Shown here: positions 46,522 through 55,780 of the stretch, piece by piece
Layout of the letters: each line of letters opens with the position of its first letter
Numbering within the stretch: the stretch's first letter is position 1
NCBI RefSeq assembly: GCF_007860095.1
Contig: NZ_SJPT01000002.1
Coordinates: forward strand, 744,001 to 808,000
Source: Novipirellula galeiformis
GTDB lineage: Bacteria; Planctomycetota; Planctomycetia; Pirellulales; Pirellulaceae
Direction of reading: 5' to 3'
Length of the DNA stretch: 64,000 bases
Notes under the pieces: model-generated
Told to the model about the DNA's origin: nothing
What the model saw: the letters and a program-made list of their open reading frames with translations, nothing else
Databases searched by the model: none
Translations under genes and position numbers: made by a program

Positions 46522-47691
46522 ATGATGACCCCACGATCTCAAAGCGAAGCCGCCAACCACGGTGTAGCCGAACCGGTTTGGAAAAAAGGTTCACATCTAC
46601 CGGAACTCGACGGACTGCGTGGTTTCGCGATCCTAATCGTGACACTCTATCGGTTCGGGAAAGAGTTCCCTGTGGAAACGACCGCAGGCAAACTGATTGG
46701 GTTGTTGTTGAGCCAAGGGGATCGGGGCGTGGAGCTGTTCTTTGTCCTCTCTGGCTTTCTCATCACCGGCATCTTGATCGACGCAAAGAATCGTCCTCAC
46801 TACTTTCGTAATTTCATCGCCCGTCGCAGCCTGCGGATCTTTCCCCTCTACTTCTGCAGCTTGCTATTGATCGTTGTCGGCGCGGAACTGCTTCCGGAGC
46901 TGCATGAGATGTTTGCGACGCCGCTGGGGAATCAGTTCTATCTGTGGACGTATCTGGTCAACGTCAAGATGAGCATCGAAAATGAGTGGTGCTTTGGGTA
47001 CCTCGATCACTTTTGGTCACTCGCGGTGGAGGAGCATTTCTACTTTGTTTGGCCACTCGTTGTGCTTTGTATCCGCTCGACCTACCTACTTCGTGTTGCA
47101 GTCGGCCTGGCAATCCTTAGCGCTCTGTCACGGATCGCCTTCGTTCTGATAACCCACCATGGCATCGCCGCGGACGTGTTCACGATCTTCCGAATCGATG
47201 CGTTATTGGTTGGTTCGGTGATCGCATCACTGGCTCGAAGCCAGCGTGGGCTAGAACCACTTAGAAAATGGTTGCCGATCACCCTGGCGGGTTGTGCCAC
47301 GATCATCGTTTCTGGACTGGTGCTGAAGAAAGGATTATTCACCATTCCGCTCAGCGTTTGGCCAACGATTTGGGGATGCATCTTGGTTTGGTTGCTGACG
47401 GCGAATCGAAGTGACGCGTTGGCTCGATTATTTAACTCGGCTGCGCTGCGGTCACTCGGGAAGTACAGCTACGCGATGTACGTCTTCCAAAACCCATTGA
47501 TTCCGATGATGTCAGCGGTGTTAAGCGTCGCCGCGTTAACTTCATCGGTCGGCAACCCGGTCGTCGGACACCTACTCTATATTGCGTTGATGTCGTCGGT
47601 GACTTACATGGCGGCGATCGTCAGCTGGAATCTATTGGAACGACACTTTCTGAAGCTGAAAAAATACTTCCCAAGTCACCCGGCCGTTTGA
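46522..47691 (+). CDS. acyltransferase-3 family membrane protein with altered RX10H motif
   Basis: This ~389-residue protein has about ten hydrophobic helices. It belongs to the OafA/YrhL acyltransferase-3 family, which acylates surface sugars from the cytoplasmic side. LPELDGLRGFAIL and DHFWSLAVEEHFYFVWPLVV are typical. In the family, the Arg of DGLRG is followed ten residues later by a His that is needed for activity; here the position reads LIVTLYRFGKEF, so Arg replaces His. The enzyme may be inactive or use another residue. ATG 46522 is preferred over TTG 46507. No partner gene is adjacent. Confidence 0.85.
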   Translation: MMTPRSQSEAANHGVAEPVWKKGSHLPELDGLRGFAILIVTLYRFGKEFPVETTAGKLIGLLLSQGDRGVELFFVLSGFLITGILIDAKNRPHYFRNFIARRSLRIFPLYFCSLLLIVVGAELLPELHEMFATPLGNQFYLWTYLVNVKMSIENEWCFGYLDHFWSLAVEEHFYFVWPLVVLCIRSTYLLRVAVGLAILSALSRIAFVLITHHGIAADVFTIFRIDALLVGSVIASLARSQRGLEPLRKWLPITLAGCATIIVSGLVLKKGLFTIPLSVWPTIWGCILVWLLTANRSDALARLFNSAALRSLGKYSYAMYVFQNPLIPMMSAVLSVAALTSSVGNPVVGHLLYIALMSSVTYMAAIVSWNLLERHFLKLKKYFPSHPAV

Positions 47692-47989
47692 CTATCCCAA
47701 AGGGCCAGCAGCGAATCGTGTTGTCCACCGCTCGTTTCGCAATCTTTTTTACTCGTCCTCTCGCGGCTTCTGGCTTCTGGCTTCGCAAGCGTTCTAAGCA
47801 CATGGGGAGGCAGTGAGAAAGGGGTGCAAGCATGGAGCAAGCGATGCTCGACCTCGCGCGGGGTAGTCAACCATGTTCGCGTTACGCTTCTTGCATTTTG
47901 CGCACAGGAACCCTCCGATCGCGAGTTCAGTGCGACGCATTCCACGCCAAGTCTAGATACGCATCGTAGCTCGACCCTATGACTGCAAC

Positions 47990-48925
47990 TCAGTTTTCCA
48001 CGACATTTGAGTTTTCGGCGTGACCCAAATGCGGTTGGACTCGTTTCACATTCTCCTGCAACTTGTTTGCCCAATGCGCCGCTTCGCCTGGGCCGTATGA
48101 GTAGAAGCCTTGACCGCTAGCCGCGCCACATGCCCCCTGCTGAACTAAATCCTGAATCAATTGAGGTGGCTGGGTCGCCTGGCTGAGCTCAGGAAAGAGT
48201 CGTTTCATGACTTCGGCATAGGCAGCCAGTCCAGTCAGGTCCATCCACCGAAAGGGCCCCGCGACATCCGCCCAAACCGAAATCGCATTGACGAACGATC
48301 GATCGATTGTCTCGATATCGGCAACCCCGTTCTCTAACAACCAAAAAGCCTCGCGGTACATCGCATAAGCCAACCGATTCACAATGAACCCTGGTACATC
48401 GCGGCGGACCAAACTCGGGTCTTTACCCAACCGTTTACCCAATTCCATGGTGATATCGGTCGTCGCATCATTGGTCTGTTCCCCGCGAATCACCTCAAGG
48501 AACCGCGTCAAATGGCAGGGCTCGGCCCAGTGCATTCCGATCACTCGCTCTGGATTTTCAAGCGGCTGTTGAATCACCGTGATCGGCAGCGCCGAAGTAT
48601 TGCTGGCGATCGGAGTCGTCACAGGAACCAATGACTCCAGCTCTTTCAACACACGTTGCTTGAGCTGCAAATCTTCCGGCAAACTCTCCACAACGTAGTC
48701 GCAGTCCGCCAAGGCCTCCAAGGTCGACGCCCAATGAAAGTGATTCCGCCAATGCGCCGAGTTCTTCATTTCACGCAGCGCGGTCTCGATATGTGATTCG
48801 ACCTCCGTCGTAATGTCCGTTCGGGTATCAAACGCGATGACGGGTATTCCACGCGAGAGGAGGGCCGCGCAGATACCGCGTCCCATCAATCCGAGACCGA
48901 TCACGCCAACAAGTTGCACGTTCAT
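47990..48925 (-). CDS. 3-hydroxyacyl-CoA dehydrogenase family protein
   Basis: This 311-residue NAD enzyme has the Rossmann loop VGVIGLGLMGRGICAAL, the ESLPEDLQLKQRVLKELE helix, ASNTSALPIT, and the His motif VIGMHWAEPCHLTRFLEVI. C-terminal DVPGFIVNRLAYAMYREAFW and GQGFYSYGPGEAA are usual. The HWAEP string replaces the common HFFNP, as in carnitine/gulonate-type members, so the substrate need not be a fatty acyl-CoA. It is the last of six genes on the minus strand, 14 bp behind the amidohydrolase gene. Confidence 0.88.
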   Translation of the reverse strand: MNVQLVGVIGLGLMGRGICAALLSRGIPVIAFDTRTDITTEVESHIETALREMKNSAHWRNHFHWASTLEALADCDYVVESLPEDLQLKQRVLKELESLVPVTTPIASNTSALPITVIQQPLENPERVIGMHWAEPCHLTRFLEVIRGEQTNDATTDITMELGKRLGKDPSLVRRDVPGFIVNRLAYAMYREAFWLLENGVADIETIDRSFVNAISVWADVAGPFRWMDLTGLAAYAEVMKRLFPELSQATQPPQLIQDLVQQGACGAASGQGFYSYGPGEAAHWANKLQENVKRVQPHLGHAENSNVVEN

Positions 48926-48939
48926 GTACTTGGTTCCGC

Positions 48940-49782
48940 TTAAAGGTTCAATCGTTTCAAAGAGTCACGATGAATCATGTCATGTAGACACTTCTCGTTG
49001 AGTCGCGGGAGCGCCGTGCCTTCTAACATCGAGTTCAGATTGCAAAGTCCCGCAATCGAATCGTTGACGTTGGTGAACGGGTAATCGGTGCCGAACATCA
49101 ATTTGTCCCATACACCGTATTCTTGCACCAACATCAGTGATTGATAAAGTTGGAACGGACGATAGTACAACGCCGAAATATCCGCGTAGACGTGTTGGTG
49201 TTTACGAATCACCGCCACACACTCGCCTTCATAAGGATGCCCCAGATGGGCCAGGATCATACGTTGTTCGGGAAATCGCATGGCTACCCGATCCAACAGT
49301 CGCGGCAGGGTAAATTCCAGCGGCGCCTGGGCGATAAAGGTCGTCCCGGTGTGCAACAAAACCGGCAACCCATGCTTGGACGTGTATTGCCAGAACGGTT
49401 CGAGCGCTTCGCTATCGGGCGCAAACCCGGAATACATGGGCATCAGTTTGACCCCACGTAGCCCCAGCGTTTGGTGCCCATGCCGGAGTTCGTCCATCCA
49501 GCCGGATTGTGTGGGATCGACCGACAAAAATCCAATCAAGCGATCGGGATGTTTCGCCACATAATTGGCAACCGTCTCGTCGTCCACCCACAACCCCGAG
49601 CGTCTCGCCTTGCCGCCGAAAACAATCGTGGTCACGTCGTCAGGCGCAGTCGCTTGGTAATCCTCAAATCGAACGGTCAAATCGACTTCATCGCCACCGC
49701 GTGCCCGCGCCGCTTGTTGTCGGAAAATATCGTCGAAGTGGGTTGGATATTCCCACACATGACTATGTACGTCGATGATCAT
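48940..49782 (-). CDS. amidohydrolase family protein (amidohydrolase 2 type)
   Basis: This 280-residue TIM-barrel metal hydrolase or decarboxylase starts MIIDVHSHVWEYPTHF with the metal HxH motif (HSH), and has GLPVLLHTGTTFIAQAP, RMILAHLGHPYEGECVAVI with the later His, and KLMFGTDYPFTNVNDSI with the metal Asp. The family (AIM/ACMS decarboxylase-like) handles small organic acids. Its start overlaps the DapA-like stop (ATGA, 49779-49782), so they are coupled. Confidence 0.88.
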   Translation of the reverse strand: MIIDVHSHVWEYPTHFDDIFRQQAARARGGDEVDLTVRFEDYQATAPDDVTTIVFGGKARRSGLWVDDETVANYVAKHPDRLIGFLSVDPTQSGWMDELRHGHQTLGLRGVKLMPMYSGFAPDSEALEPFWQYTSKHGLPVLLHTGTTFIAQAPLEFTLPRLLDRVAMRFPEQRMILAHLGHPYEGECVAVIRKHQHVYADISALYYRPFQLYQSLMLVQEYGVWDKLMFGTDYPFTNVNDSIAGLCNLNSMLEGTALPRLNEKCLHDMIHRDSLKRLNL

Positions 49783-50696
49783 TTGTTCTCCAAAGTGTCA
49801 CAGAGTAAATCGAACAGACGGTCAACCTCAGCGATCGTTTCCGCATCGAGGCGGTAAGCCTGCGGACCGCGGACGATCGTATTGCGAAACACGCCTTGTC
49901 GTACCAACAAATGTTTTTCAATCGCCAGAAAGGCATCCAAGCTGTGCTGCGCCGCCACAATCGCCGAGATCGGTAGCGATAACTGATAAATACGCTGGTG
50001 ATCACCGCTTTGGAGCGCTCGATACAACGCGACCACACCGCGAATCAAATCCGAGCCGGGCATGGTTCCGACAATTCCGCGACGATAGCTGTCGACTAAT
50101 GCGATGCCGCCGGTCCCCTCGAAAATCCGAGCTTGAGAATCAGTCGCGTCGCGAAGTTGCGAAAGCCGTTGTCCGATCGGTGGGGCTTCTGGTTTGAAGT
50201 AGATCTTCTCGGGACCCAATCGCTGCAGCAGTTCCGCCTGCAGTTCGATGGACAGCGGCTTGCCCACGTAACCGCTGGCGTCCTGTACGATCACGGGCAG
50301 CGAAGTGGACTGGGCGATCGCTTCATAATACTTCAACAGCTCGTCGCCCAACGCACCCACCGCAACCGGTGGAATGGCCATCATCGCGGTCGCTCCTACT
50401 TCCTCGGCATGGACCGCGTTCTCTCGAGCAATGTTCGTCGACTCGCCACCAACACTGAGTACAACGGGCCCTCGTCGGTCCATCACTCGACAAACAAAGG
50501 CAGCAAGTTCTCGGTTTTCGGTATGGCTCAACCTCAGGACTTCCGAGACCATCGCGACGACGATCCCATCGGAACCACATTCGAGCAACCACTCAATCTC
50601 TCGCTCAAGTGTGTCAAAGTCGATTTCACCTGATTCAAAATAGGGCGTTTGTAGGACAGGCAACACGCCCTGAAGTGGATGTTGATGATCGTTCAT
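49779..50696 (-). CDS. dihydrodipicolinate synthase family aldolase
   Basis: This 305-residue class-I aldolase of the DapA/NanA family shows VLPVLQTPYFESGEIDFDTL, ECGSDGIVVAMVSEVLRLSH, IVQDASGYVGKPLSIE, and the Schiff-base Lys in GPEKIYFKPEAPPIGQ. The residue pattern differs from true DapA (SEVLRLS in place of GTTGE), so it likely splits or forms a keto acid. Its start overlaps the D-threonine-aldolase-like stop by 4 bp (50693-50696). It belongs to the catabolic operon. Confidence 0.85.
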   Translation of the reverse strand: MNDHQHPLQGVLPVLQTPYFESGEIDFDTLEREIEWLLECGSDGIVVAMVSEVLRLSHTENRELAAFVCRVMDRRGPVVLSVGGESTNIARENAVHAEEVGATAMMAIPPVAVGALGDELLKYYEAIAQSTSLPVIVQDASGYVGKPLSIELQAELLQRLGPEKIYFKPEAPPIGQRLSQLRDATDSQARIFEGTGGIALVDSYRRGIVGTMPGSDLIRGVVALYRALQSGDHQRIYQLSLPISAIVAAQHSLDAFLAIEKHLLVRQGVFRNTIVRGPQAYRLDAETIAEVDRLFDLLCDTLENK

Positions 50697-51808
50697 GATG
50701 TCATGCCGCGAGTGTCAATCTCCATCGCGGTCAAGCTGCCATCCAACGTCTGGAATTGCATTTGGGTTTGCAAATTGACACAGGGACAAATATGGTTTGG
50801 GATGATCGTAACCCGTTCACCAAGGGCGGGCGGATTTGCGCAATCGCTTAGATCGAGTTCACCGTGTTCTTCGCTCAGGCGTGTAATGCGTGCCGCTGGG
50901 TACTCCAGACAGTGGCCGAACCCGGAGTCCGGCTGTGTCACATTCCGGTCATTCGTTAAGGTCTTCGAGCCGGCATCAATCACGGCCTTCCCAGAAACCG
51001 CCGTACTGACGATGGTGCACACGATGGCAGCGCCGCAATCGCGCAAGTCACAGAAGCCCGCCCGAACCGTGTTCATGTCGTTGAGTATATGGGTGCCGGG
51101 CCGAATTTCTGTTTGTGAAGAAACCCAGTGAGATTGGTACGCCGTCGGCGTGGAGCCCCCCGAAACAATCGATGCTTGGAGCCCAGCGGAACGCCACAAT
51201 TCAATCACCTCGCCCAGACGCTCGTCCACTTCCTGCAACGGAGCCTGCTGCTCCTGGGCAGGTTCCCAGATATGTCCCGGATAGAAAAAGATGCCATCGA
51301 GCCGAAGCGGCCCCTCGTAGCGAGCCACCGCGGTTGCAAGTGCCAACGCCTCTTGCGCTGTCGATACCCCGGTACGATTCATGCCCACGTTGACATCAAC
51401 CAAGACGCCCACGCACGAGCCTGCCGCCGTCGCAGATTCTGCCAGCGAATCGATCCCCTGCAAGGAGTCCAACGCAACTCGCATGGTGTGATTTCGTGCG
51501 AGTTCCGCAATCCTAGTTCGGCGTGACAAATCGATCGCCGGGTAAGCGATTAGAATGTCATCACAGACCTCGGACATTACCGCCGCCTCGCCGACCTTGG
51601 CCACGGTCAAACCACGGCACCCCGACTCGAGTTGCATGCGAGCGAGTTGTTGCGACTTATGCGTCTTGGTGTGCGGGCGAATGGCAATCTTGTGAGAATC
51701 GGCATACGTTTGCAGGCGACTCAAGTTTTGACGAACGGTATGCTCGTCGATCACCAAGCTTGGTGTTTGTGTAACGCGTTCTTTGGCATTCTCGAAAGTG
51801 TTTACCAT
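50693..51808 (-). CDS. D-threonine aldolase-like PLP enzyme
   Basis: This ~371-residue protein pairs an alanine-racemase-type N-terminal barrel with a D-serine dehydratase-like C-terminal domain. The PLP Lys lies in AIRPHTKTHKSQQLAR; VDVNVGMNRTGV and IVSGGSTPTAYQSH follow; the metal site is the His/Cys pair in IIPNHICPCVNLQTQM. The family cleaves D-threonine or related hydroxy-amino acids to glycine plus aldehyde, or dehydrates them. ATG 51808 (MVNTFENAKERV) overlaps the SDR stop by 7 bp; an ATG at 51817 is also possible. Confidence 0.85.
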   Translation of the reverse strand: MVNTFENAKERVTQTPSLVIDEHTVRQNLSRLQTYADSHKIAIRPHTKTHKSQQLARMQLESGCRGLTVAKVGEAAVMSEVCDDILIAYPAIDLSRRTRIAELARNHTMRVALDSLQGIDSLAESATAAGSCVGVLVDVNVGMNRTGVSTAQEALALATAVARYEGPLRLDGIFFYPGHIWEPAQEQQAPLQEVDERLGEVIELWRSAGLQASIVSGGSTPTAYQSHWVSSQTEIRPGTHILNDMNTVRAGFCDLRDCGAAIVCTIVSTAVSGKAVIDAGSKTLTNDRNVTQPDSGFGHCLEYPAARITRLSEEHGELDLSDCANPPALGERVTIIPNHICPCVNLQTQMQFQTLDGSLTAMEIDTRGMTS

Positions 51809-52596
51809 GCGGTCCATCCTCCATCGACGACGAGATTATGTCCGGTGACATAGCTCGACGCATTACTAGCCAAAAAGACCGCTGGGCCGACAAGCTCCTC
51901 CGCCCGCCCCATCCTGCCCATTGGCGAATGCTGCGATAGATTTGAAACCAGTTCATCGGCAACCGTGGGTGCCGGGAACGGCCCCGGAGAAAGACAATTC
52001 ACCCGTACTTTGTCAGCGGCCCAATAGACCGCCAAGTGCCGCGTCATGTGAATGATCCCGCCTTTGAGCGCATGATATGCCACCGGACTGGCCGGTCCGA
52101 TTCCCGCATAGGCATCGGGATAAGAGCCAACCAAACCATACATTGATCCGAGAAAGATGACGTTGCCGCTCGCGGAGCGAGACACGACGTGCTCTCGCAA
52201 CAGCCGCGCCAACATGAAATACCCTGTCGCATTTCGCATCTGTTGATTGAACTCATCGTCGGTCACTGATTTCCAGTCCGATGCCGTTGGTTGATGTCCA
52301 TTGGCAATCAACACATCGAGCGTTCCTACTTCGGCGACCGCCCGCTCGAAGCCGTTTTGCAACGAGTCCTGATCGAGATGATCAATCTGGGCCGCCACAT
52401 GCCGCGCGCCGGATGGCGATGGCAATTCGTCGGCAACAGATTTCGCCGCAGCCATTGTCCGGCTGCTGACAACCAATCTGGCCCCGGCTTCGGCCAGTCC
52501 ATGGGCCAACGCACGGCCCAGGTGTCCGGTGGCCCCCGTCAGTAACACAGTCAAACCGCTGAGATCGAAGAGTTTGGTTTCCGCTTGCATGATCAT
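51802..52596 (-). CDS. SDR family oxidoreductase
   Basis: This 264-residue NAD(P) enzyme keeps GLTVLLTGATGHLGRALAHG, IANGHQ, FLGSMYG (Ser), YHALKGGIIHMTRHLA (Tyr and Lys) and LSPGPFPAPTVADELVSN. It lies between the Gfo/Idh/MocA gene (4-bp overlap, 52593-52596) and the aldolase-like gene. It probably oxidises a hydroxy acid or polyol in the same pathway. Alternative start one ATG further (52590). Confidence 0.88.
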   Translation of the reverse strand: MIMQAETKLFDLSGLTVLLTGATGHLGRALAHGLAEAGARLVVSSRTMAAAKSVADELPSPSGARHVAAQIDHLDQDSLQNGFERAVAEVGTLDVLIANGHQPTASDWKSVTDDEFNQQMRNATGYFMLARLLREHVVSRSASGNVIFLGSMYGLVGSYPDAYAGIGPASPVAYHALKGGIIHMTRHLAVYWAADKVRVNCLSPGPFPAPTVADELVSNLSQHSPMGRMGRAEELVGPAVFLASNASSYVTGHNLVVDGGWTAW

Positions 52597-53618
52597 TTCT
52601 CACATTGGTGGTTGATTGCTTCCCACTGGCCGCCCCGCCAGCTCGAAATCGCTGCGACATTCATGCGTAAGGTTTGCAGTCCTTCCTGCAAATCACACAG
52701 TGGTGCTGCTTTGCCTTCGATCGCATCCAAAAAAGCATCTGCCTGACGCACAAACAACTCATCTCGCAGCAAAGGTACTGGCAGAGAAAAATCACGCCAA
52801 TCGGTATCCGGTGCGGTGCAAACTCGCCATCGTTCACGATGATTTTCCATTCGCAACTGGCCTCGTTCACAAACAACCGTCATCGTCATCTCATTCGCTG
52901 GCTGATGTTGATTCAAAACATAACTGGCCATGACTCCATCGCGATGCCGGGCGAGGGCGTGCACCGTATCCTCGACTTCCACTCCATCGAGTACTTGATG
53001 ATCCGCATCGACGACAATTTTCTCCATCGGTCCTACGAGAAACTGCCCGACATTGAACACATGTGTCAAGGCATCCTGAATGGCACCTCCACCCGATTCA
53101 TGGCTGCGATAATAGGTCTCGCGATAGGCGGGGCGGTACGTGGGAAAGTGCTGACCCCCATACGCAATGAACTCCAACGGCTTACCGTATTCGCCCGATC
53201 GAATTGCATCTCGCATTTGCACTAGCAATGGATTGGCTCGATAAACATAGGCCACCGCAATGACCTTGCCATGTGCTTCGGCAGTGCGTGAAAACGCCTC
53301 TGCCTCTGCGACATCAACCGCCAACGGTTTCTCGATCAACACGTTTATTCCACGTTCCAGCATCGCTTGGGCATGAGTCAGGTGCTGTGGCGCCGTCGTT
53401 GCAATCACCGCTGCATCGAACTGATCCCAGTCAGAAATCTCATCCAACGACGCGAACGAACGAACGTTGGGATAGAGCGATTCGATTTCTCGTCGGATCT
53501 CTTCACGAGGTTCGACAAACGAAACCGCGGTCCGTTTGGTATCTCCGAAGCAACGGATATGGCGATGGCCAATCGAGCCGGCACCTATGACGATGACATG
53601 GTGTTTCATCTGTGTCAC
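52593..53618 (-). CDS. Gfo/Idh/MocA family oxidoreductase
   Basis: This 341-residue NAD(P) enzyme begins HVIVIGAGSIGHRHIRCFG, then VLIEKPLAVDVAEAEAFS with the EKP motif and YRANPLLVQMRDAIRSGEYG; GGAIQDALTHVFNVGQFLVG is the family's substrate loop with Asp and His. Members oxidise sugars, inositols or related polyols. The GTG start (53618) overlaps the stop of the deleted aldolase reading frame (GTGA); ATG 53609 is an alternative. It is the first intact gene of the six-gene operon. Confidence 0.88.
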   Translation of the reverse strand: MTQMKHHVIVIGAGSIGHRHIRCFGDTKRTAVSFVEPREEIRREIESLYPNVRSFASLDEISDWDQFDAAVIATTAPQHLTHAQAMLERGINVLIEKPLAVDVAEAEAFSRTAEAHGKVIAVAYVYRANPLLVQMRDAIRSGEYGKPLEFIAYGGQHFPTYRPAYRETYYRSHESGGGAIQDALTHVFNVGQFLVGPMEKIVVDADHQVLDGVEVEDTVHALARHRDGVMASYVLNQHQPANEMTMTVVCERGQLRMENHRERWRVCTAPDTDWRDFSLPVPLLRDELFVRQADAFLDAIEGKAAPLCDLQEGLQTLRMNVAAISSWRGGQWEAINHQCEK

Positions 53619-53914
53619 GAGACCACCTCGCAGTCTTGCGCCGCTGGCTGTCCGTTGTGCTCACCGGAACCCTGTTTGGAAAACGTTTCGGCAATATCCG
53701 CGTGGGCGATCGCCCCCGTGGTGGCCGCCCGTGATACCCGCACCCATTGAGATGCTTTTTCGAGACCGCTCGAGTGATGTTTCAGGTCCATCCAAATGGC
53801 ATTGAATCTCATCCAACTGGCCATCTCAAACAAACGGGAAGAACCAAGATGCAGAGGCCCCCTGAAAACGGGTCTGCTAGGTCGGATCGTATCAAGTAGT
53901 TTACGGTCGCGCAT
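53615..53914 (-). pseudogene. HpcH/HpaI aldolase with internal deletion
   Basis: The 99-codon frame starts MRDRKLLDTIRPSRPVFRG and runs PLHLGSSRLFEMASWMRF, NAIWMDLKHHSSGLEKASQW and VSRAATT, which is the N-terminal third of the HpcH/HpaI aldolase family. The central ~150 residues with the metal ligands and Arg are missing; the frame resumes with AHADIAETFSKQG, similar to the family's end. The stop overlaps the next gene as in a normal operon, so the deletion kept the frame and the coupling. Non-functional as an aldolase. Confidence 0.65.
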
Positions 53915-53931
53915 TGAATATGCTGTTCTCG

Positions 53932-54448
53932 TTAAGAGTTAAGTTGTGCCGACAAGTTGAAATGATACCGAGCGATACTGAGGGCAACCAGCCTGATCGC
54001 CACCCACGTCGCCGTGGGAGCAACCCACAACCTCGACGCTGACAAAAATGCGACGAACCAACCGGCCACCGTGCCCGCCAACATACCAATCATGACCGAG
54101 GCTCTGCGTGCGAACGACCATTTTTTGCGATGTGCATCGTTCGGCTTCCATCGTCCTACGAAATCCATCGTCAAGCATCCTACGAGTGAGTTGATCCTAC
54201 TGGTCATACTGCTCATGGTGGCTGCTAAGATCGCAGCAAAAAAAAATCCCTGGTGCACCAACAGGAAAGTACGTTGCGACAAAAGTGGAAAACACACGAT
54301 CTGCGTTCGTAGGCGGTGCTTGGTCAACGACCATCTCATACCAAACGGACAAGGCGAGCCCCGGCAATATCAAGAGGGTCAAAACAAGCATCACGCTGCA
54401 CAAATCCAAAATGAACGACCGTCGTGCACTTCGTTCCTCTTCGGACAC
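53932..54448 (-). pseudogene. sodium:solute symporter (SSS) remnant, frameshifted
   Basis: Two frames on the minus strand join into the C-terminal half of an SSS transporter. The first (54448-54240) has a helix DLCSVMLVLTLLILPGLAL, then DRVFSTFVATYFPVGAPGIF. The second (from ~54240) has FFAAILAATMSSMTSRINSL, VGCLTMDFVGRW, and a helix MIGMLAGTVAGWFVAFLSAS. Both match the family's AAIxAAxMSSxxSxxNS region. The N-terminal half is absent, and a frame shift lies within FF/AAI. It likely once imported the operon's substrate. Confidence 0.7.
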
Positions 54449-54453
54449 TCAGT

Positions 54454-54487
54454 AACGCTAATACGACATCAACGCTAATACGACATC
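54454..54487. repeat. 17-bp direct repeat, two copies
   Basis: AACGCTAATACGACATC occurs at 54454-54470 and 54471-54487, at the broken 5' edge of the symporter remnant. It may mark the deletion junction. Confidence 0.75.
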
Positions 54488-54610
54488 GGGTCCGCAGTAT
54501 CCAGTGCTAGATTTGCCGTTAGCATGCCCGCCAATATCGACCAAACCGTAAACGTCGTCGGCGGATCCATTGCACCCACGCTAGGCTGGGTGGTGAACTC
54601 AATCGAAACG

Positions 54611-55774
54611 TCATCGTGCACAACCCACTTTTGGAACACAGCCCAAGGTATTCCCAGTGCTGAACGCCAAGGTCAGTTCCCGCACCTCGCGTGAATCGAT
54701 CGCTAACTCATTGCGCCGCATGCGGGTTAACAATTCGATCGCCTGTTTACCGAGCGAAAGCTCATCAACCGTGACCGACGCCAAATGACGCGACAGCCCG
54801 CCGCCGCGAAAGACACCGCCGACACCGACGACCGAAATGTCCTGAGGAACGCGTAGTCCACGCTGAGCTAACAACACGTAAAGGCTTTCGGCCAACGAGT
54901 CGAACGAACAAAAAATCGCAGTCGGCGGCTGTTCGGACGCGAGCATCTTGTCCAGCGCGGTGGCACTTTGCTCCGTCACGCTTTGATAGTCTGTCGCTGC
55001 GCAGCCTGACGCCGTGAAAACGGTGATCGTAGCATCGCTGCCGAGTGACTTTCGCAAGCCTGTCTCATAAGCCGCCGACGCTTCGGTGACCCCGTTACTA
55101 AAAAACGCCACCCTGCGATGTCCAGCCTTGCGTATCTCCTTACCAGCGAGTCCCCCCACCTTTTCAAACGGGATTGAAATCAAGGGTGATTCCGTGCCCA
55201 GCACCGGACGCGAACAACACACCACAGGAATGTTATGCTTTTGCAATTGCCGGATGTGGAACGCAGGCGTTGCCGCGGAGGTCGTTGGCACGATCGCGAC
55301 CCCGGCGACTTTAAGATCGATCAACTGCAAGACAATGCTGGCCTGCTTGTCCAAATTATTGTTCGAGTTACAGACGATCACTTGATTGTGAAACGCTGCG
55401 GCCGCTTGCTCAAAACTCCGCTGCAGCGATGGATAGAAAGCCGTCTCCGTCTCAGGAACTACGAGCGCGAACAACTCCCGCGGCTTGCGCAGACGCTGCG
55501 ACGCCTCCTCGTGAATGAAGGTCCCTTTGCCATGAATCCGCCGCACCAAGCCATCTCGTTCCAAGGCGGCCAAGGCTTGCCTGACCGTGCTACGAGCCAC
55601 CTGCAGAGTCTCTGAAAGACGCATCTCCGATGGCAACGCAGCCCCGGCTTGGAGTTCACCGGACTGGATCTGCGAAATAATCAAGTCGCGAGTCTGTTCG
55701 TGTTTGGGTGGCGTCCCCCCCGCCACACCGGAGTCGTCCATCGAACTGCCACCTGAACTCGTAAACTTTGCCAT
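54611..55774 (-). CDS. GntR-type regulator with LacI-type sensor domain
   Basis: This 387-residue regulator has a GntR winged helix (~25-90: HEQTRDLIISQIQSGELQAG, LPSEMRLSETLQVARSTVRQ) and a LacI/periplasmic-binding-like sensor (~95-380: LFALVVPETETAFYPSLQRS, DISVVGVGGVFRGGG). This AraR-type architecture is typical of sugar-responsive repressors. It is upstream on the same strand as the broken symporter and the six-gene operon, which it probably controls. Start ATG 55774; 55741 is an alternative. A perfect 6-6-6 palindrome lies just before its ATG. Confidence 0.88.
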   Translation of the reverse strand: MAKFTSSGGSSMDDSGVAGGTPPKHEQTRDLIISQIQSGELQAGAALPSEMRLSETLQVARSTVRQALAALERDGLVRRIHGKGTFIHEEASQRLRKPRELFALVVPETETAFYPSLQRSFEQAAAAFHNQVIVCNSNNNLDKQASIVLQLIDLKVAGVAIVPTTSAATPAFHIRQLQKHNIPVVCCSRPVLGTESPLISIPFEKVGGLAGKEIRKAGHRRVAFFSNGVTEASAAYETGLRKSLGSDATITVFTASGCAATDYQSVTEQSATALDKMLASEQPPTAIFCSFDSLAESLYVLLAQRGLRVPQDISVVGVGGVFRGGGLSRHLASVTVDELSLGKQAIELLTRMRRNELAIDSREVRELTLAFSTGNTLGCVPKVGCAR

Positions 55775-55780
55775 GACGAT

